DNA from: JACKHA01 sp041401985 | Lineage (GTDB): Bacteria; Planctomycetota; Phycisphaerae; Phycisphaerales; UBA1924 | Direction of reading: 5' to 3' | Assembly (NCBI GenBank): GCA_041401985.1 | Contig: JAWKTE010000015.1 | Coordinates: 1-64,000 of the forward strand | Length of the DNA stretch: 64,000 nucleotides | Shown here: piece after piece, positions 16,859 to 25,418 of the stretch | How positions within the stretch are numbered: position 1 is the stretch's first letter | How the letters are laid out: every line of letters begins with the position of its first letter | The notes under the pieces: model-generated | Told to the model about the DNA's origin: nothing | Database searches by the model: none | The model's input: only the letters and a program-made list of their open reading frames with translations | Program-made: the position numbers and the translations under genes

Positions 16859-17899
16859 ATGCTCGACGTGCTGGCCGAGATCGAAGCAAAGGGGCTCGCC
16901 GAACTCGGCGCGGCGGGGGATGCCGATGCTCTCGAGGCGTGGCGCGTCGCGTACCTGGGCACCAAGGGACGACTCAAGTCCGCCATGGGCGGGCTGAAGG
17001 ACGTTCCCAAGGACCAGAAGCCGGCGGTGGGGGCCCGCCTCAACGCGGTGCAGAAGGCCCTGACCGAGGCGTTCGAGGCCAGGAAGGGCTCGCTCGGCGG
17101 CACGGGCTCGGGAGGCGGCGCGTCCGGGCCGCTGGTTGATGTGACGCTGCCGGGGATGCTCCACAGCGAGGCGGTGGGGCGGTCGCACATCATCACGCGT
17201 GTGCGGAACGAACTGGTCGAGGTGTTCGCGAGGCTCGGGTTCGACGTGGCCGACGGCCCCGAACTCGAGGACGACGAGCACAACTTCGTCAAACTGAACA
17301 TCCCGGCCGAGCACCCGGCCCGCGACCCGGTGGACAACTTCTACGTCGATGCGCCGGGGAAGGTGGCCACGCCGCGGATGCTGCGGAGCCAGACGAGCAC
17401 GGTGCAGATCCGTGTGATGGAGGACGCGGTGGCGCGGGGCTGGGGCCCGCCGATCAAGATCGTTTCGCCGGGACGGGTGTATCGCCCGGACACGGTGGAC
17501 GCGACGCACTCGTTCATGTTCCACCAGATCGAGGGGCTGTACCTGGATCGCGGCGTATCGATGGCGGACCTCAAGACCACGCTGCTGCAGTTCGCGCGGG
17601 CCTACTTCGGCGAGGGGGCCGAGATCCGCCTCCGCCCGTCGTACTTCCCATTCACCGAGCCGTCCGCCGAGTTCGACATGAAGATCGCGCTGCGCCCGGG
17701 CGAGCCGCCCCGCTGGATCGAACTCGGCGGCTGCGGCATGGTCGACCCCGCGGTGCTGGAGATGTGCAGGATCGACCCGGAGGTCTGGACGGGCTTCGCG
17801 TTCGGCTTCGGCATCGAGCGCCTGGCGATGGGCAAGTACAAGATCCCGGACATCCGCATGCTGTTCGAGAACGACGTTCGGTTCCTGGAGCAGTTGTAG
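16859..17899 (+). CDS. pheS: Phenylalanyl-tRNA synthetase alpha subunit
   Basis: A 346-residue class II aminoacyl-tRNA synthetase subunit. An N-terminal coiled-coil (1-85) that packs on tRNA precedes the catalytic core, with class II motifs visible in FDVADGPELEDDEHNF, the motif 2 region HSFMFHQIEGL, and the motif 3 region GFAFGFGIERLAM. It charges tRNA-Phe as a heterotetramer with PheT. pheT is not downstream as is common: a palindromic repeat and a convergent membrane-protein gene follow instead. The Gly-rich stretch GGTGSGGGASG at about residue 80 is a linker. Confidence 0.96.
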   Translation: MLDVLAEIEAKGLAELGAAGDADALEAWRVAYLGTKGRLKSAMGGLKDVPKDQKPAVGARLNAVQKALTEAFEARKGSLGGTGSGGGASGPLVDVTLPGMLHSEAVGRSHIITRVRNELVEVFARLGFDVADGPELEDDEHNFVKLNIPAEHPARDPVDNFYVDAPGKVATPRMLRSQTSTVQIRVMEDAVARGWGPPIKIVSPGRVYRPDTVDATHSFMFHQIEGLYLDRGVSMADLKTTLLQFARAYFGEGAEIRLRPSYFPFTEPSAEFDMKIALRPGEPPRWIELGGCGMVDPAVLEMCRIDPEVWTGFAFGFGIERLAMGKYKIPDIRMLFENDVRFLEQL

Positions 17900-17957
17900 C
17901 GGGCGGCGGTTCTGTCGCTCATGCCATGGCACGTCGCCGTCGTGACGCAGGCGTGCG

Positions 17958-18075
17958 GACGCCGGACCTGAGGCTCTGCGAAGGTCCGGGTCGAGCAACC
18001 GCAAGGCGAGACCCGGGCGCGAGTGATACCTCGACCCGGGTCTTCGTCGCAGAGCCTCCTCAGATCCGGCGTCCG
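17958..18075. repeat. Palindromic interspersed element, copy A
   Basis: The left arm 17958-17993 (starts GACGCCGGACCTGAGGCTCT) faces an imperfect complementary right arm (about 18030-18075). The left arm is an exact 36-nt reverse-complement match to 47489-47524 of copy B. It lies between the 3' ends of pheS and a convergent gene. Confidence 0.85.
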
Positions 18076-18100
18076 GGCGCTCTTCGTGATTCGAGGTTGC

Positions 18101-18394
18101 TCAGTCGGTGTTCAGTCTCGGCTGGCGCTTCCGGGCCGAGTCGGCCCCGCCGCCGATGACGCCCAGGTCGGCCAGGACCGCGATCACGACCAGGACCAGG
18201 AACATGCCGTCGACCCCGCCGTGCTGGTTGATAGCCACGGCGTAGGCCAGCGTGGTGTACGGGGCGAACAAGAAGCCCAGCAGCGGCCAGAGATTGGTGT
18301 CATAGGCGCGGCCGATGTAGTCGCCGAAGATCACCAGCAGGATGATGGCCACGCGTGGGAAAAAGAACGCGATGGCGGCGATGATGCAGCCCAT
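18101..18394 (-). CDS. Small membrane protein
   Basis: A 97-residue protein with three hydrophobic segments (about 2-22, 27-47, 58-78) and a short polar tail. I do not recognise a family. The ATG at 18394 (MGCIIAAIAFFFP) was chosen because it starts directly at the first helix; an ATG at 18487 would add a basic EPAREPARE-type lead that looks repeat-derived. It follows the large dockerin-module gene on the same strand. Function unknown. Confidence 0.55.
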   Translation of the reverse strand: MGCIIAAIAFFFPRVAIILLVIFGDYIGRAYDTNLWPLLGFLFAPYTTLAYAVAINQHGGVDGMFLVLVVIAVLADLGVIGGGADSARKRQPRLNTD

Positions 18395-18497
18395 GCCCTG
18401 TTGTTCCGATCCGGGACGACTCGGTTTCGCGCCCTCTCGCGCGGGCTCTCTGGCGGGCTCTCTTGAGGCCTCGGCCCTTCCCGGCATCCGGCGGGCG

Positions 18498-20609
18498 TCA
18501 GCACCCCGCGGCGAACAGCGTCAGGTAGAAGAAAAAGTCGTCGTTGTTCAGCGTGCCGTTGGGCACGCCGAAGCCCGGCGAGCCGGGGATGGCGGTGGTG
18601 GTCAGGTCGGCCACGGCCCGGTTGCCGGCGGCAAAGGCGGTGAGGTAGAAGAAGAAGTCGTCGGTGTTCAGGATCGCGTTGGGAACCCCGTAGCCCGCGC
18701 TGCCGAGGATCGCCGTCGAGGTCAGGTCGGCGCGGCACTCCCGCACCGCCCCGACGAGCAGGAACGGGAACTCGACGCCCGCGCTGTTGGCGGGGTCAAG
18801 GGCCTGGGCCCAGACTCCAGCGCCGGAGCGGGCCAGGGCGTTGCCGGGCATGTGCCCGCAGTAGTTCTGGACGGGCACCACCATCGGCGTCGAGAACGTC
18901 GACGTGCACGCGATCTCGATCCAGTATCGCCCGCGCGGGAGCACGGTGTTCTGGGGGAAGGTCGCGGTGAGGCGCCGGACCGGGCGGAAGTTCGAGATGG
19001 CCGAAGCCGGGTCACGGTACGCGTTTGCGAACGTGTTGCTGGCCAGCGGGTTTGTCTGGGCGACGATGCTCGCGCCGGGCGACTCGGGAACGCCGTTCCA
19101 GACGCGGACCGCGAGCCCGTTGATGATGGACGTTGAGCCCGATGAATCGCCGTGGGCGAACACGAACGTGGAGAACGCGTCGAGTCGCCAGCCCTGGATG
19201 TCGTTGATGACAATATCGTCGGCCACACGCTCCCCGCCGCTCAACGCCGTGAACCCCAGCAGGCTGTCGCGGAATCCGATGGCGCTGAGGTCCGCGCCCC
19301 CGGTGCCGAGGCCGGGACGGTTGACGATCCCGCCGTTGTCCCACAGCACGCCGGGAGCCTGCGCGGGCATCGTGCGGATGGACAGCACCAGCGGCTGCGA
19401 CGCCGTGCCCGACTGGGACTGGTAGCCGTTCGACGCGCGGGCGCCCGCGACCGCCGAAGCGGGCACGGCGTCAACGAGCGGGGCGCTGGCGATGCTCGAC
19501 CCCGTGTGCGTGATCGTGACCACCAGATCGCCGCCCTGGTACGCGTACGGCTTGATCGGGACCTCGAAGAACGGGTCCGGCCCGAGCGGGTTGGCGATGA
19601 TCGACCCGGCGGGGATCGTCAGCGGCCCGCCGCGGACCAGCACCGGGTCGACCTGGTTCGCGGCGAGGGTCGTCGAGAGCCCGGCGACCGTGTTGGCGGC
19701 GCGGCTGAGCGTGATCTCATAGGCCGCCCACGTCGCTCCGCCCGCGGGCGGCCACGGGGCCAGCCCCTGCGAGGCCTGGTCGAGCCGGATGCCCAGCGAC
19801 GTGATGATGTCGCCGGGCTGGAGGGCGGTCAGTTGCGACGCGGCGTACTGCACCTGATACGTCCGCGCGTTCCCGAAACCGGCGAGCAGGCTGGGGCTGG
19901 CGTCCGCGCCCTCGGCGTTGGTGGCGGCGTTGGGGACGGTGGTGATGCCGCGATCGCAGGACAGCACACGGACGATCGTCGAGGCGGTGGGCGTGCCCGC
20001 CGTGGCGACGAACGACGAGCCGGAGATGGCGTTGCCGGCGATGTTCGTCGCGTCCAGGAACGGCGCGACGGGCACCTGGTTGCTGCCCGGGTGCGCGACG
20101 GTGACGAGCAGCCCGCCGCCGGCGTACTGGTACGGCGTGTCGAACAGGATGCGGTGGCCCCAGGCGTTGGGGTTCGCTCCGCTCGTGAACGTGCCCGCGG
20201 GGATGGTCAGCGGGCCGGAACGGACGCGGACGGGGGCGGTCTGGTTGACGGCGAAAGTCGGAGACAACGCCGCGCCGCTCGTGGCGTCCTGCGACAGGGT
20301 GATGTCGTAGGCGGTCCAGGTCGCGCCGCCGGCGGGGGGCCAGGTGGTCGGGTTGCTGCCGGTCTGGTCGAATCGGTAGGTGATGGCGTCGAGGAACGAG
20401 CCGACGGGCACGCCCGCCAGCTCGGCCGAGGCGATGCGCCACTGGTAGGTCCGCCCCGCGGCGTTGCGGATGAGGGTGTTCAGGCCGGTGTCGCCGGACG
20501 CGTTGGTGTTGGCGCTGGGCGCGACGAGTTCCTGGGCCGGGGCCGGGCCGGCCACGAGCGCGGGAGTGAGCAGGAAGCCGATCGTGGCGATCGTGTGGCG
20601 TGCGTGCAT
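18498..20609 (-). CDS. Large secreted protein with duplicated beta-domains and dockerin-like module
   Basis: A 703-residue exported protein: signal peptide (1-25, GPAPAQ); two tandem beta-domains of about 200 residues (27-215 and 218-415) that repeat the block PPAGGATWTAYDITLSQ / PPAGGATWAAYEITLSR and SGPLTIPAG; a third domain (about 420-620) of a different type; and the module Cys625-Cys703. Here the module is diverged (DLTSTAILGSAGYGVPN, DDFFFYL) but keeps the 79-residue Cys-to-Cys length and the terminal GC. SD GGGAGGTCA precedes the ATG at 20609. Function unknown, probably surface-bound. Confidence 0.82.
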   Translation of the reverse strand: MHARHTIATIGFLLTPALVAGPAPAQELVAPSANTNASGDTGLNTLIRNAAGRTYQWRIASAELAGVPVGSFLDAITYRFDQTGSNPTTWPPAGGATWTAYDITLSQDATSGAALSPTFAVNQTAPVRVRSGPLTIPAGTFTSGANPNAWGHRILFDTPYQYAGGGLLVTVAHPGSNQVPVAPFLDATNIAGNAISGSSFVATAGTPTASTIVRVLSCDRGITTVPNAATNAEGADASPSLLAGFGNARTYQVQYAASQLTALQPGDIITSLGIRLDQASQGLAPWPPAGGATWAAYEITLSRAANTVAGLSTTLAANQVDPVLVRGGPLTIPAGSIIANPLGPDPFFEVPIKPYAYQGGDLVVTITHTGSSIASAPLVDAVPASAVAGARASNGYQSQSGTASQPLVLSIRTMPAQAPGVLWDNGGIVNRPGLGTGGADLSAIGFRDSLLGFTALSGGERVADDIVINDIQGWRLDAFSTFVFAHGDSSGSTSIINGLAVRVWNGVPESPGASIVAQTNPLASNTFANAYRDPASAISNFRPVRRLTATFPQNTVLPRGRYWIEIACTSTFSTPMVVPVQNYCGHMPGNALARSGAGVWAQALDPANSAGVEFPFLLVGAVRECRADLTSTAILGSAGYGVPNAILNTDDFFFYLTAFAAGNRAVADLTTTAIPGSPGFGVPNGTLNNDDFFFYLTLFAAGC

Positions 20610-20797
20610 GGGCTGACCTCCCAGCGCGGAACCGCGGCCATCGCCGAACAGCTCGCGCGTCCACCCTCAATCACCCTCGGCGGCGCGGCCACCTCCCAAA
20701 GTGTAAACGCGCCCGCGGTCCAGCCAATGTTCGTGCCGGATTCGCCGCGGTTGCCCGATCGGAGCGAGGCGCCCGGTCCGGGCCGCCGACGAATGCC

Positions 20798-21322
20798 CTA
20801 TGCCAGCACGAGACTCGACAACCACAGCCCGCCTGCGGCGTAAAGCCCGGCCACCAGATCGTCCAGCAGGATCCCCCACCCGCCCGGCACCCGCTGGAGG
20901 ACATTGGCAGGCCAGACCTTGGCGATGTCGAACGCCCGGAACAGCAGGAACGCCAGCGCGAGGGCGACCAGGGCCTGCCACCACCCGGCGGCGATCATGG
21001 CCGGGGGCACCAGCAGCAGCGGGATGCACTGCCCGGCGGTCTCGTCGGCGACGACTTCGGAGGGATCGTGCCCGAAGACCGCCTCGGCCCGGTCGGCCCC
21101 GGCGATCGTCGCCCACGAGAACAACAGCAGCACGCCCCACAACGACAAGTGATACAGCCACCAGACAGACCCGCCCAGCGAGGGCGCCAGCCCGGCGACC
21201 AGCAGCAGCCCGGCCGCCCAGACCACCGGCGGCAGCGAGCCCCACGTCCCGCTGGCCGGGCGCAGGTGCCCGAGGCCGAAGGTCGTCACGAGCGTGCTGG
21301 CGATCGGCTGGCGTCGGGGCAT
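20798..21322 (-). CDS. pgpA: Phosphatidylglycerophosphatase A
   Basis: A 174-residue membrane protein of the PgpA family. The N-terminal FGLGHLRPASGTWGS signature, the acidic DETAGQ site and RAFDIAKVWP are characteristic. It dephosphorylates phosphatidylglycerol phosphate, the step after PgsA, which is encoded 78 nt upstream on the same strand. Two to four hydrophobic segments are visible. The neighbourhood therefore encodes two consecutive steps of phosphatidylglycerol synthesis. Confidence 0.92.
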   Translation of the reverse strand: MPRRQPIASTLVTTFGLGHLRPASGTWGSLPPVVWAAGLLLVAGLAPSLGGSVWWLYHLSLWGVLLLFSWATIAGADRAEAVFGHDPSEVVADETAGQCIPLLLVPPAMIAAGWWQALVALALAFLLFRAFDIAKVWPANVLQRVPGGWGILLDDLVAGLYAAGGLWLSSLVLA

Positions 21323-21400
21323 CGGGGCTCCAGGGCGGTCGAGCGGGGGATCGCCAAGACGGCGGATGGTGGGCGGCGCTGTCGGGCGGGGGGCCAGAGC

Positions 21401-22159
21401 CTACCGCACCGGTCCTCGCGGCGTGCGCAGGGCCCTGATGCCATAGGGCAGGCCGCTGAGCAGCGTCGCGATGACAGTCAGCCAGATGACCCCGGCCAGC
21501 GCCCCCGCGATGCCTCGCGGCACGGGCGTGGGCTGCGTCACCAGCACCAGCATCGCGATCGGGGCCGCGATGCACTGGAGGACCATCTTGACCTTGCCCG
21601 AGAACGTGGCGGAGAAATCGACCCCGTCGCTCTCGTACACGCCCCGGAGAGACGTGACGAGCAGTTCCCGGGCGAGGATCGCAACCGCCATCCACGCCTG
21701 GATGCCGGCCAGGTTGATCGGGCCCAGCGGCGTGCCGATTGGCACCTTCATGCCCGACCAGAACACCGGGTCGGCCAGCATGATGAACGTGCCGAGGATG
21801 AGCAGTTTGTCGGCGAACGGGTCCATGACCCGCCCGAAGCGGCTGACCACGTGCCACTTCCGGGCCAGGTGCCCGTCGAGGGCGTCGGTGACGGCCGCCA
21901 GCACGAACAGCGCGAGCGCGGCGATGATCCAGGGCGAGCCCTGGAACGACGGGTAGATCGTCGCCGCGGATTCGGTCGCGGCGTCGCCCGCGCCTTCGGG
22001 GGTCCGCGGCTCGGCCACGCCGATGCACACGAAGCACAGGATCGCCAGGACCACCCGCGCGATCGTCAGGGCGTTGGGGATCGCGGCCCGGGTGCGTTGG
22101 GCGCTGACGCTCGCGGACGCGGTGCGTGGCTCGGGCTGGCTCGATGGCGCGTCGGGCAT
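21401..22159 (-). CDS. pgsA: CDP-diacylglycerol--glycerol-3-phosphate 3-phosphatidyltransferase
   Basis: A 252-residue integral membrane CDP-alcohol phosphatidyltransferase. The family signature D-x2-DG-x2-AR...G...D-x3-D is seen in TDALDGHLARKWHVVSRFG and DPFADK. It makes phosphatidylglycerol phosphate from CDP-diacylglycerol and glycerol 3-phosphate. Compared with the usual 180-200 residues it has a polar 25-residue N-terminal lead and an insert (residues about 50-72, EPRTPEGAGDAATES) after the first helix. It sits between frr and pgpA, all minus strand. Confidence 0.9.
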   Translation of the reverse strand: MPDAPSSQPEPRTASASVSAQRTRAAIPNALTIARVVLAILCFVCIGVAEPRTPEGAGDAATESAATIYPSFQGSPWIIAALALFVLAAVTDALDGHLARKWHVVSRFGRVMDPFADKLLILGTFIMLADPVFWSGMKVPIGTPLGPINLAGIQAWMAVAILARELLVTSLRGVYESDGVDFSATFSGKVKMVLQCIAAPIAMLVLVTQPTPVPRGIAGALAGVIWLTVIATLLSGLPYGIRALRTPRGPVR

Positions 22160-22213
22160 CGCGTGATCGTACCGCTCGGGCCGCGCGACGCGCCGGGACG
22201 GAGCCTGAACGGT

Positions 22214-22241
22214 GCCGGAACAGGGCCGGAACAGGGCCGGA
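22214..22241. repeat. Short direct repeat GCCGGAACAGG
   Basis: Two and a half copies of the 11-mer lie just downstream of the frr stop codon; no further meaning can be assigned. Confidence 0.7.
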
Positions 22242-22250
22242 CCGCGCGGC

Positions 22251-22823
22251 TCAGACCTCCATGATCTCCGCGGACTTCTTCTCGATCGAGTCGTCCACCT
22301 GCTTCTCGTACTTCTTGAGCAGTTCCTGGATCTCGTCCTTGAGCGTCGTGATCTCGTCCTCGGGGATGTGGGCCGTCGCGTCCTTGCCGAGCGTGTCGGC
22401 CTGCTTGTTGGCGTCGCGCCGGGCGTTGCGCATCGCGACCTTCTGCTCCTCGCCCATCTTCTTGGCCTGGGTGACGAGTTGCGTGCGGCGCTCGCGCGTC
22501 AGGGCGGGCACGTTGAGGCGGATCTGCTTGGCCTCGGTCACCGGGTTCAGGCCCAGGCCCGAGGCCTCGATCGCCTTCTTGATCTCGTGGATCGAGCCGG
22601 CGTCGAACGGCTTGATGAGGATCTGGTGCGGCTCGGGGATCGAGATCGCCGCCAGGCTCTTGAGGTCGGTCGACGAGCCGTAGTAGTCGACCTTGACGGT
22701 CTCGACCAGGGCGGTGGAGGCCCGCCCGGTGCGCAGGCCGCGGAGTTCGCTGGAGAGGTACTCGTAGGCCTTGGACATCTTCTCCTCGGCCTCGAGGAGG
22801 ATCATGTCGGGGTCGGTGCTCAT
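22251..22823 (-). CDS. frr: Ribosome recycling factor
   Basis: A 190-residue protein of normal RRF length with the expected family landmarks: an N-terminal helix with MSKAYEYLSSELRGLRTGRAS, the domain II segment VDYYGSSTDLKSLAAIS, PFDAGSIHEIKKAI, and the long C-terminal helices RRDANK and LLKKYEKQVDDSIEKK. It acts with EF-G to split post-termination ribosomes. It is followed on the same strand by pgsA and pgpA. Confident. Confidence 0.97.
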   Translation of the reverse strand: MSTDPDMILLEAEEKMSKAYEYLSSELRGLRTGRASTALVETVKVDYYGSSTDLKSLAAISIPEPHQILIKPFDAGSIHEIKKAIEASGLGLNPVTEAKQIRLNVPALTRERRTQLVTQAKKMGEEQKVAMRNARRDANKQADTLGKDATAHIPEDEITTLKDEIQELLKKYEKQVDDSIEKKSAEIMEV

Positions 22824-22928
22824 GGTGTTGTCTCCGCGTGGGCGCGGGCGAAGCGGCCGCGCGGGGGGATGATAGAGCGTCGAAGCCGCGGGGATCGGGG
22901 CGTGAGGGCAAGAAGGCCACGCGAGCGA

Positions 22929-23387
22929 TCAGGCGCCCGAGCGCCCGTCAAGAATCTTCCGCATGAACGCCTTGTGCCGCGCGATGTCGAGCGAGGCCTC
23001 GACCGCGTCCTCGATCACGCCCGCCTGCGAGACCAGGTACGTCACCCGCCGGACCATCAGGCCCATCAGCCCGACGGCCTCGTACTGGCGGGCCACCCGC
23101 TTGCCCCGGTCCGAGAGCAGGCGGAACGGCAGGTTGAACGCCGCCCGGAACCGCGCGTGCATCCTTGGCGAGCCGGGGTTGATGCCCGCGACCGTCACGC
23201 CCGCGTTGGCGGCCAGGTCGTGCATGTCGCGGAACACGCACGCCTCGGCGGTGCAGGCCGGGGTGAAGTCGCCCGGGTAGAAGAACAGCACCGCCGGGCC
23301 GCTGCGGAGCAGGTGGGCCAGCGAGACCTCGGCCCCGTCGTGGTCGGGCAGCGTGAACGGTGGGGCGGGCGTGCCGGGGGCGAGCAT
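22929..23387 (-). CDS. bcp: Peroxiredoxin (BCP/PrxQ type)
   Basis: A 152-residue thioredoxin-fold peroxiredoxin. The peroxidatic site is PGDFTPACTAEACVF, with Cys45 and a second Cys50 five residues later, the PrxQ/BCP pattern of an intramolecular disulfide. It reduces hydrogen and organic peroxides with thiol partners. The ATG at 23387 begins the typical LAPGTPAPPFTLPDHDG lead; a longer frame upstream is the antisense of the YedK gene. It is divergent from yedK, 45 nt apart. Confidence 0.92.
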   Translation of the reverse strand: MLAPGTPAPPFTLPDHDGAEVSLAHLLRSGPAVLFFYPGDFTPACTAEACVFRDMHDLAANAGVTVAGINPGSPRMHARFRAAFNLPFRLLSDRGKRVARQYEAVGLMGLMVRRVTYLVSQAGVIEDAVEASLDIARHKAFMRKILDGRSGA

Positions 23388-23432
23388 CGGCGGATCGTTG
23401 CGATGCCCGGCGTCCGGGTCCAATGATCCGGC

Positions 23433-24275
23433 ATGTGCGGGCGGTTCACGCGCGAGTACACCTGGCGGCAACTCCACGAGTTGCTGAGCCTGACCATCGA
23501 GTTCCCCGAGCAGTGGGGGGACGCGGCGGCGCTTGCCCCGTCGTACAACGTCGCGCCGACGCAGGACTCCCCGGTGTGCCGCGTCGCGCGGGATGGCGGC
23601 GGCAACGGCAGGAGCGAGTCGGAGGTCGCCGGTTCGTCCGGGCGCGAGGTCGTGCCCATGCAGTGGGGCCTGCGCCCGGCGTGGGTGGACAAGCCCGGCC
23701 TGGCCCCGATCAACGCCCGCAGCGAGACCGTCGCAACCAGCCCGATGTTCCGCCAAGCGTTCAGGAAGCGTCGCTGCCTCGTGCCGGTAAGCGGGTTCTA
23801 CGAGTGGAAGAAAGACGGCGACCGCAAGCGCCCGCATTACATCCGCCTTCGGGACGAGCCGGTGATGTGCTTCGCGGGGCTGTGGGAGTTCCGGGTCGAG
23901 GGCTCGAACCGGAACGCGGAGGGCGCGAACGGGGCGAAGGACGCGGAGCCGCGTGGTGGGGTCGGTGGCCGGGACGCGGGCCAGAAACTGGGGCACGGCG
24001 ACGGTGGGGAAGAGGGCACGCCGTTGCTCACGTTCACGATCCTGACGACAGGGCCGAACGCCCTGATGCGGGACATCCACGACCGCATGCCGGTGATCGT
24101 GGACCCGGCCCGGTTCGCGGAATGGCTCGCTTCGGACGCGCCCGACCCGTCGCTCTTCGAGCCGTTCCCCGCCGATCGGATGGAGGCGTACGAGGTCTCG
24201 ACCCGCGTCAACAGCCCCAGAAACAACGGCGTAGGGCTGCTGAAGCCTGTCGAGCCCGACGGGCTGTTCGGGTGA
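23433..24275 (+). CDS. yedK: SRAP/YedK-type (HMCES) abasic-site protein
   Basis: A 280-residue SOS response-associated peptidase-like protein. The catalytic Cys2 in MCGRFT, the PSYNVAPTQ block, the NARSET segment and VPVSGFYEWKK mark the family, which crosslinks to abasic sites in single-stranded DNA. An unusual low-complexity insert at about 155-195 (GSNRNAEGANGAKDAEPRGG...) breaks the fold between FAGLWEF and LTFTILTT; its DNA uses the same GCGGAG words as intergenic repeats, as if a repeat had entered the gene without breaking the frame. A paired-arm repeat starts right after its stop. Confidence 0.9.
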   Translation: MCGRFTREYTWRQLHELLSLTIEFPEQWGDAAALAPSYNVAPTQDSPVCRVARDGGGNGRSESEVAGSSGREVVPMQWGLRPAWVDKPGLAPINARSETVATSPMFRQAFRKRRCLVPVSGFYEWKKDGDRKRPHYIRLRDEPVMCFAGLWEFRVEGSNRNAEGANGAKDAEPRGGVGGRDAGQKLGHGDGGEEGTPLLTFTILTTGPNALMRDIHDRMPVIVDPARFAEWLASDAPDPSLFEPFPADRMEAYEVSTRVNSPRNNGVGLLKPVEPDGLFG

Positions 24276-24280
24276 GGGCT

Positions 24281-24382
24281 GAGTGCTGAGTACTGAGTGC
24301 TGAGTGGCAAGTGGCGGAGCGCGGGGGCGCAGGCCGGTGGCCTCGGCCCGACTCAGCACTCGGCACTCAGTACTCAGCACTC
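24281..24382. repeat. Paired-arm low-complexity repeat (TGAGTGC type)
   Basis: Left arm 24281-24306 (starts GAGTGCTGAGTACTGAGTGC) and right arm 24357-24382 are complementary over 26 nt with one mismatch, around a 50-nt spacer. It begins 6 nt after the yedK stop. Confidence 0.85.
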
Positions 24383-24390
24383 AAAACGCA

Positions 24391-24420
24391 ATCGGACCCC
24401 GCGCAAGCGCGGGGCCCGAT
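24391..24420 (-). terminator. Intrinsic terminator for PEP-CTERM gene 1
   Basis: The stem ATCGG/CCGAT continues into CCCCGCGC/GCGCGGGG with one A-C mismatch. On the minus strand it is followed by TGCGTTTTG. It lies 65 nt downstream of the minus-strand PEP-CTERM gene. Confidence 0.65.
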
Positions 24421-24484
24421 GCAACAAGGAGCGTTTGAACGAGTGGCCGAGCGCCAGGCCCGGCATGAGGCCACGGGCCCTCAA

Positions 24485-25213
24485 TCAGGCGCGCCGACGC
24501 CGACCGGCCAGCAGCCCGGCGATGCCCAGCACGCCGAGCGAGCCCGGAGCCGGCTCGACCTCGTACTCAAGGAAATCACCCGACGTGGAGCCCATGCCCC
24601 AGCCGCTGGTGGCGATGCTGTTCAGGCTCAGGTGATCGACGCCGGGGTCGCCGCCCGAGCCGCCGGTCGTCGCCACGTCGAGGTAGACGTTCGAGCCGAC
24701 GGCCGGGTTGCCCAGGGCGTGGCTGCCCACGCCGACGTGGAACAGGCCGGCCGCGGCATCGGTCAGGCGGACGTGCAGGCCCGCGGGGTTCATGTGCGTC
24801 GCGTCGGAGACGAACTCCCAGCCGGTCGGCGTGGCCCGGTACAACTCCGCCCCGCCGCCGCCGTCGGCCCAGCCGCCGATGAAGTAATCGGCCCCGTTGG
24901 ACGAGGCGATGTTCCGCCCCCACGGGTTGTCGTTGCGGCCCTGGCCCGGGATGGTGTCGTAGAACACCAGGAACTTGCCCCAGTCCGTACCCGTCGCGCT
25001 GGAGATATCGGCGTTGACCACGATGTCCATGTGGAAGCCCATGTCGTGGTTGTCGAGTTCCACCGCGACGATGTCAAGGTGGTTGAACCCCTGGTTCAGG
25101 AAGAACGGGTCCACATCGCTCGACATCCCGAACGGGTCGAGGTAGGTGGTGTGGGCCGAGGCGATCCCGGCGAGGGCCGCGATCGCGGCGGCGGCGACGA
25201 ACGTCTTCTTCAT
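24485..25213 (-). CDS. PEP-CTERM sorting-signal protein 1
   Basis: A 242-residue exported protein: signal peptide (1-20, GIASA), a beta-rich domain (21-215), and a C-terminal PEP-CTERM-like tripartite tail EPAPGSLGVLGIAGLLAGRRRRA (motif, hydrophobic helix, Arg cluster). The tail directs processing by an exosortase; none is encoded in this window. The opening HTTYLDPFGMSSDVDPFF and the GGWADGGGGAE block are shared with the adjacent paralogue. It may be a surface or matrix protein. Function of the domain unknown. Confidence 0.85.
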   Translation of the reverse strand: MKKTFVAAAAIAALAGIASAHTTYLDPFGMSSDVDPFFLNQGFNHLDIVAVELDNHDMGFHMDIVVNADISSATGTDWGKFLVFYDTIPGQGRNDNPWGRNIASSNGADYFIGGWADGGGGAELYRATPTGWEFVSDATHMNPAGLHVRLTDAAAGLFHVGVGSHALGNPAVGSNVYLDVATTGGSGGDPGVDHLSLNSIATSGWGMGSTSGDFLEYEVEPAPGSLGVLGIAGLLAGRRRRA

Positions 25214-25348
25214 GGTGTCTGTTCTCCCAACCCAGAACGTGGTGACGGGGACGGTTGTGACCCGCACGATACCGCGGGCCGACCCGCCGTTCCAGCGTAA
25301 TCCCCGTTTCGTGCGGGGCTCGCCCCCGGTTCCGCCCGCATAAACACA

Positions 25349-25378
25349 ACGCCGGGCGCTCCCGCGAGCGCCCGGCGT
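25349..25378 (-). terminator. 13-bp intrinsic terminator between PEP-CTERM paralogues
   Basis: Perfect stem ACGCCGGGCGCTC/GAGCGCCCGGCGT (25349-25361, 25366-25378) with loop CCGC. On the minus strand it is followed by TGTGTTTATG, so it ends the transcript of the second PEP-CTERM gene. Confidence 0.75.
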
Positions 25379-25418
25379 CTGTTTCATGGCTTATCGGATC
25401 GGAGCCCGATGCCCGCGA

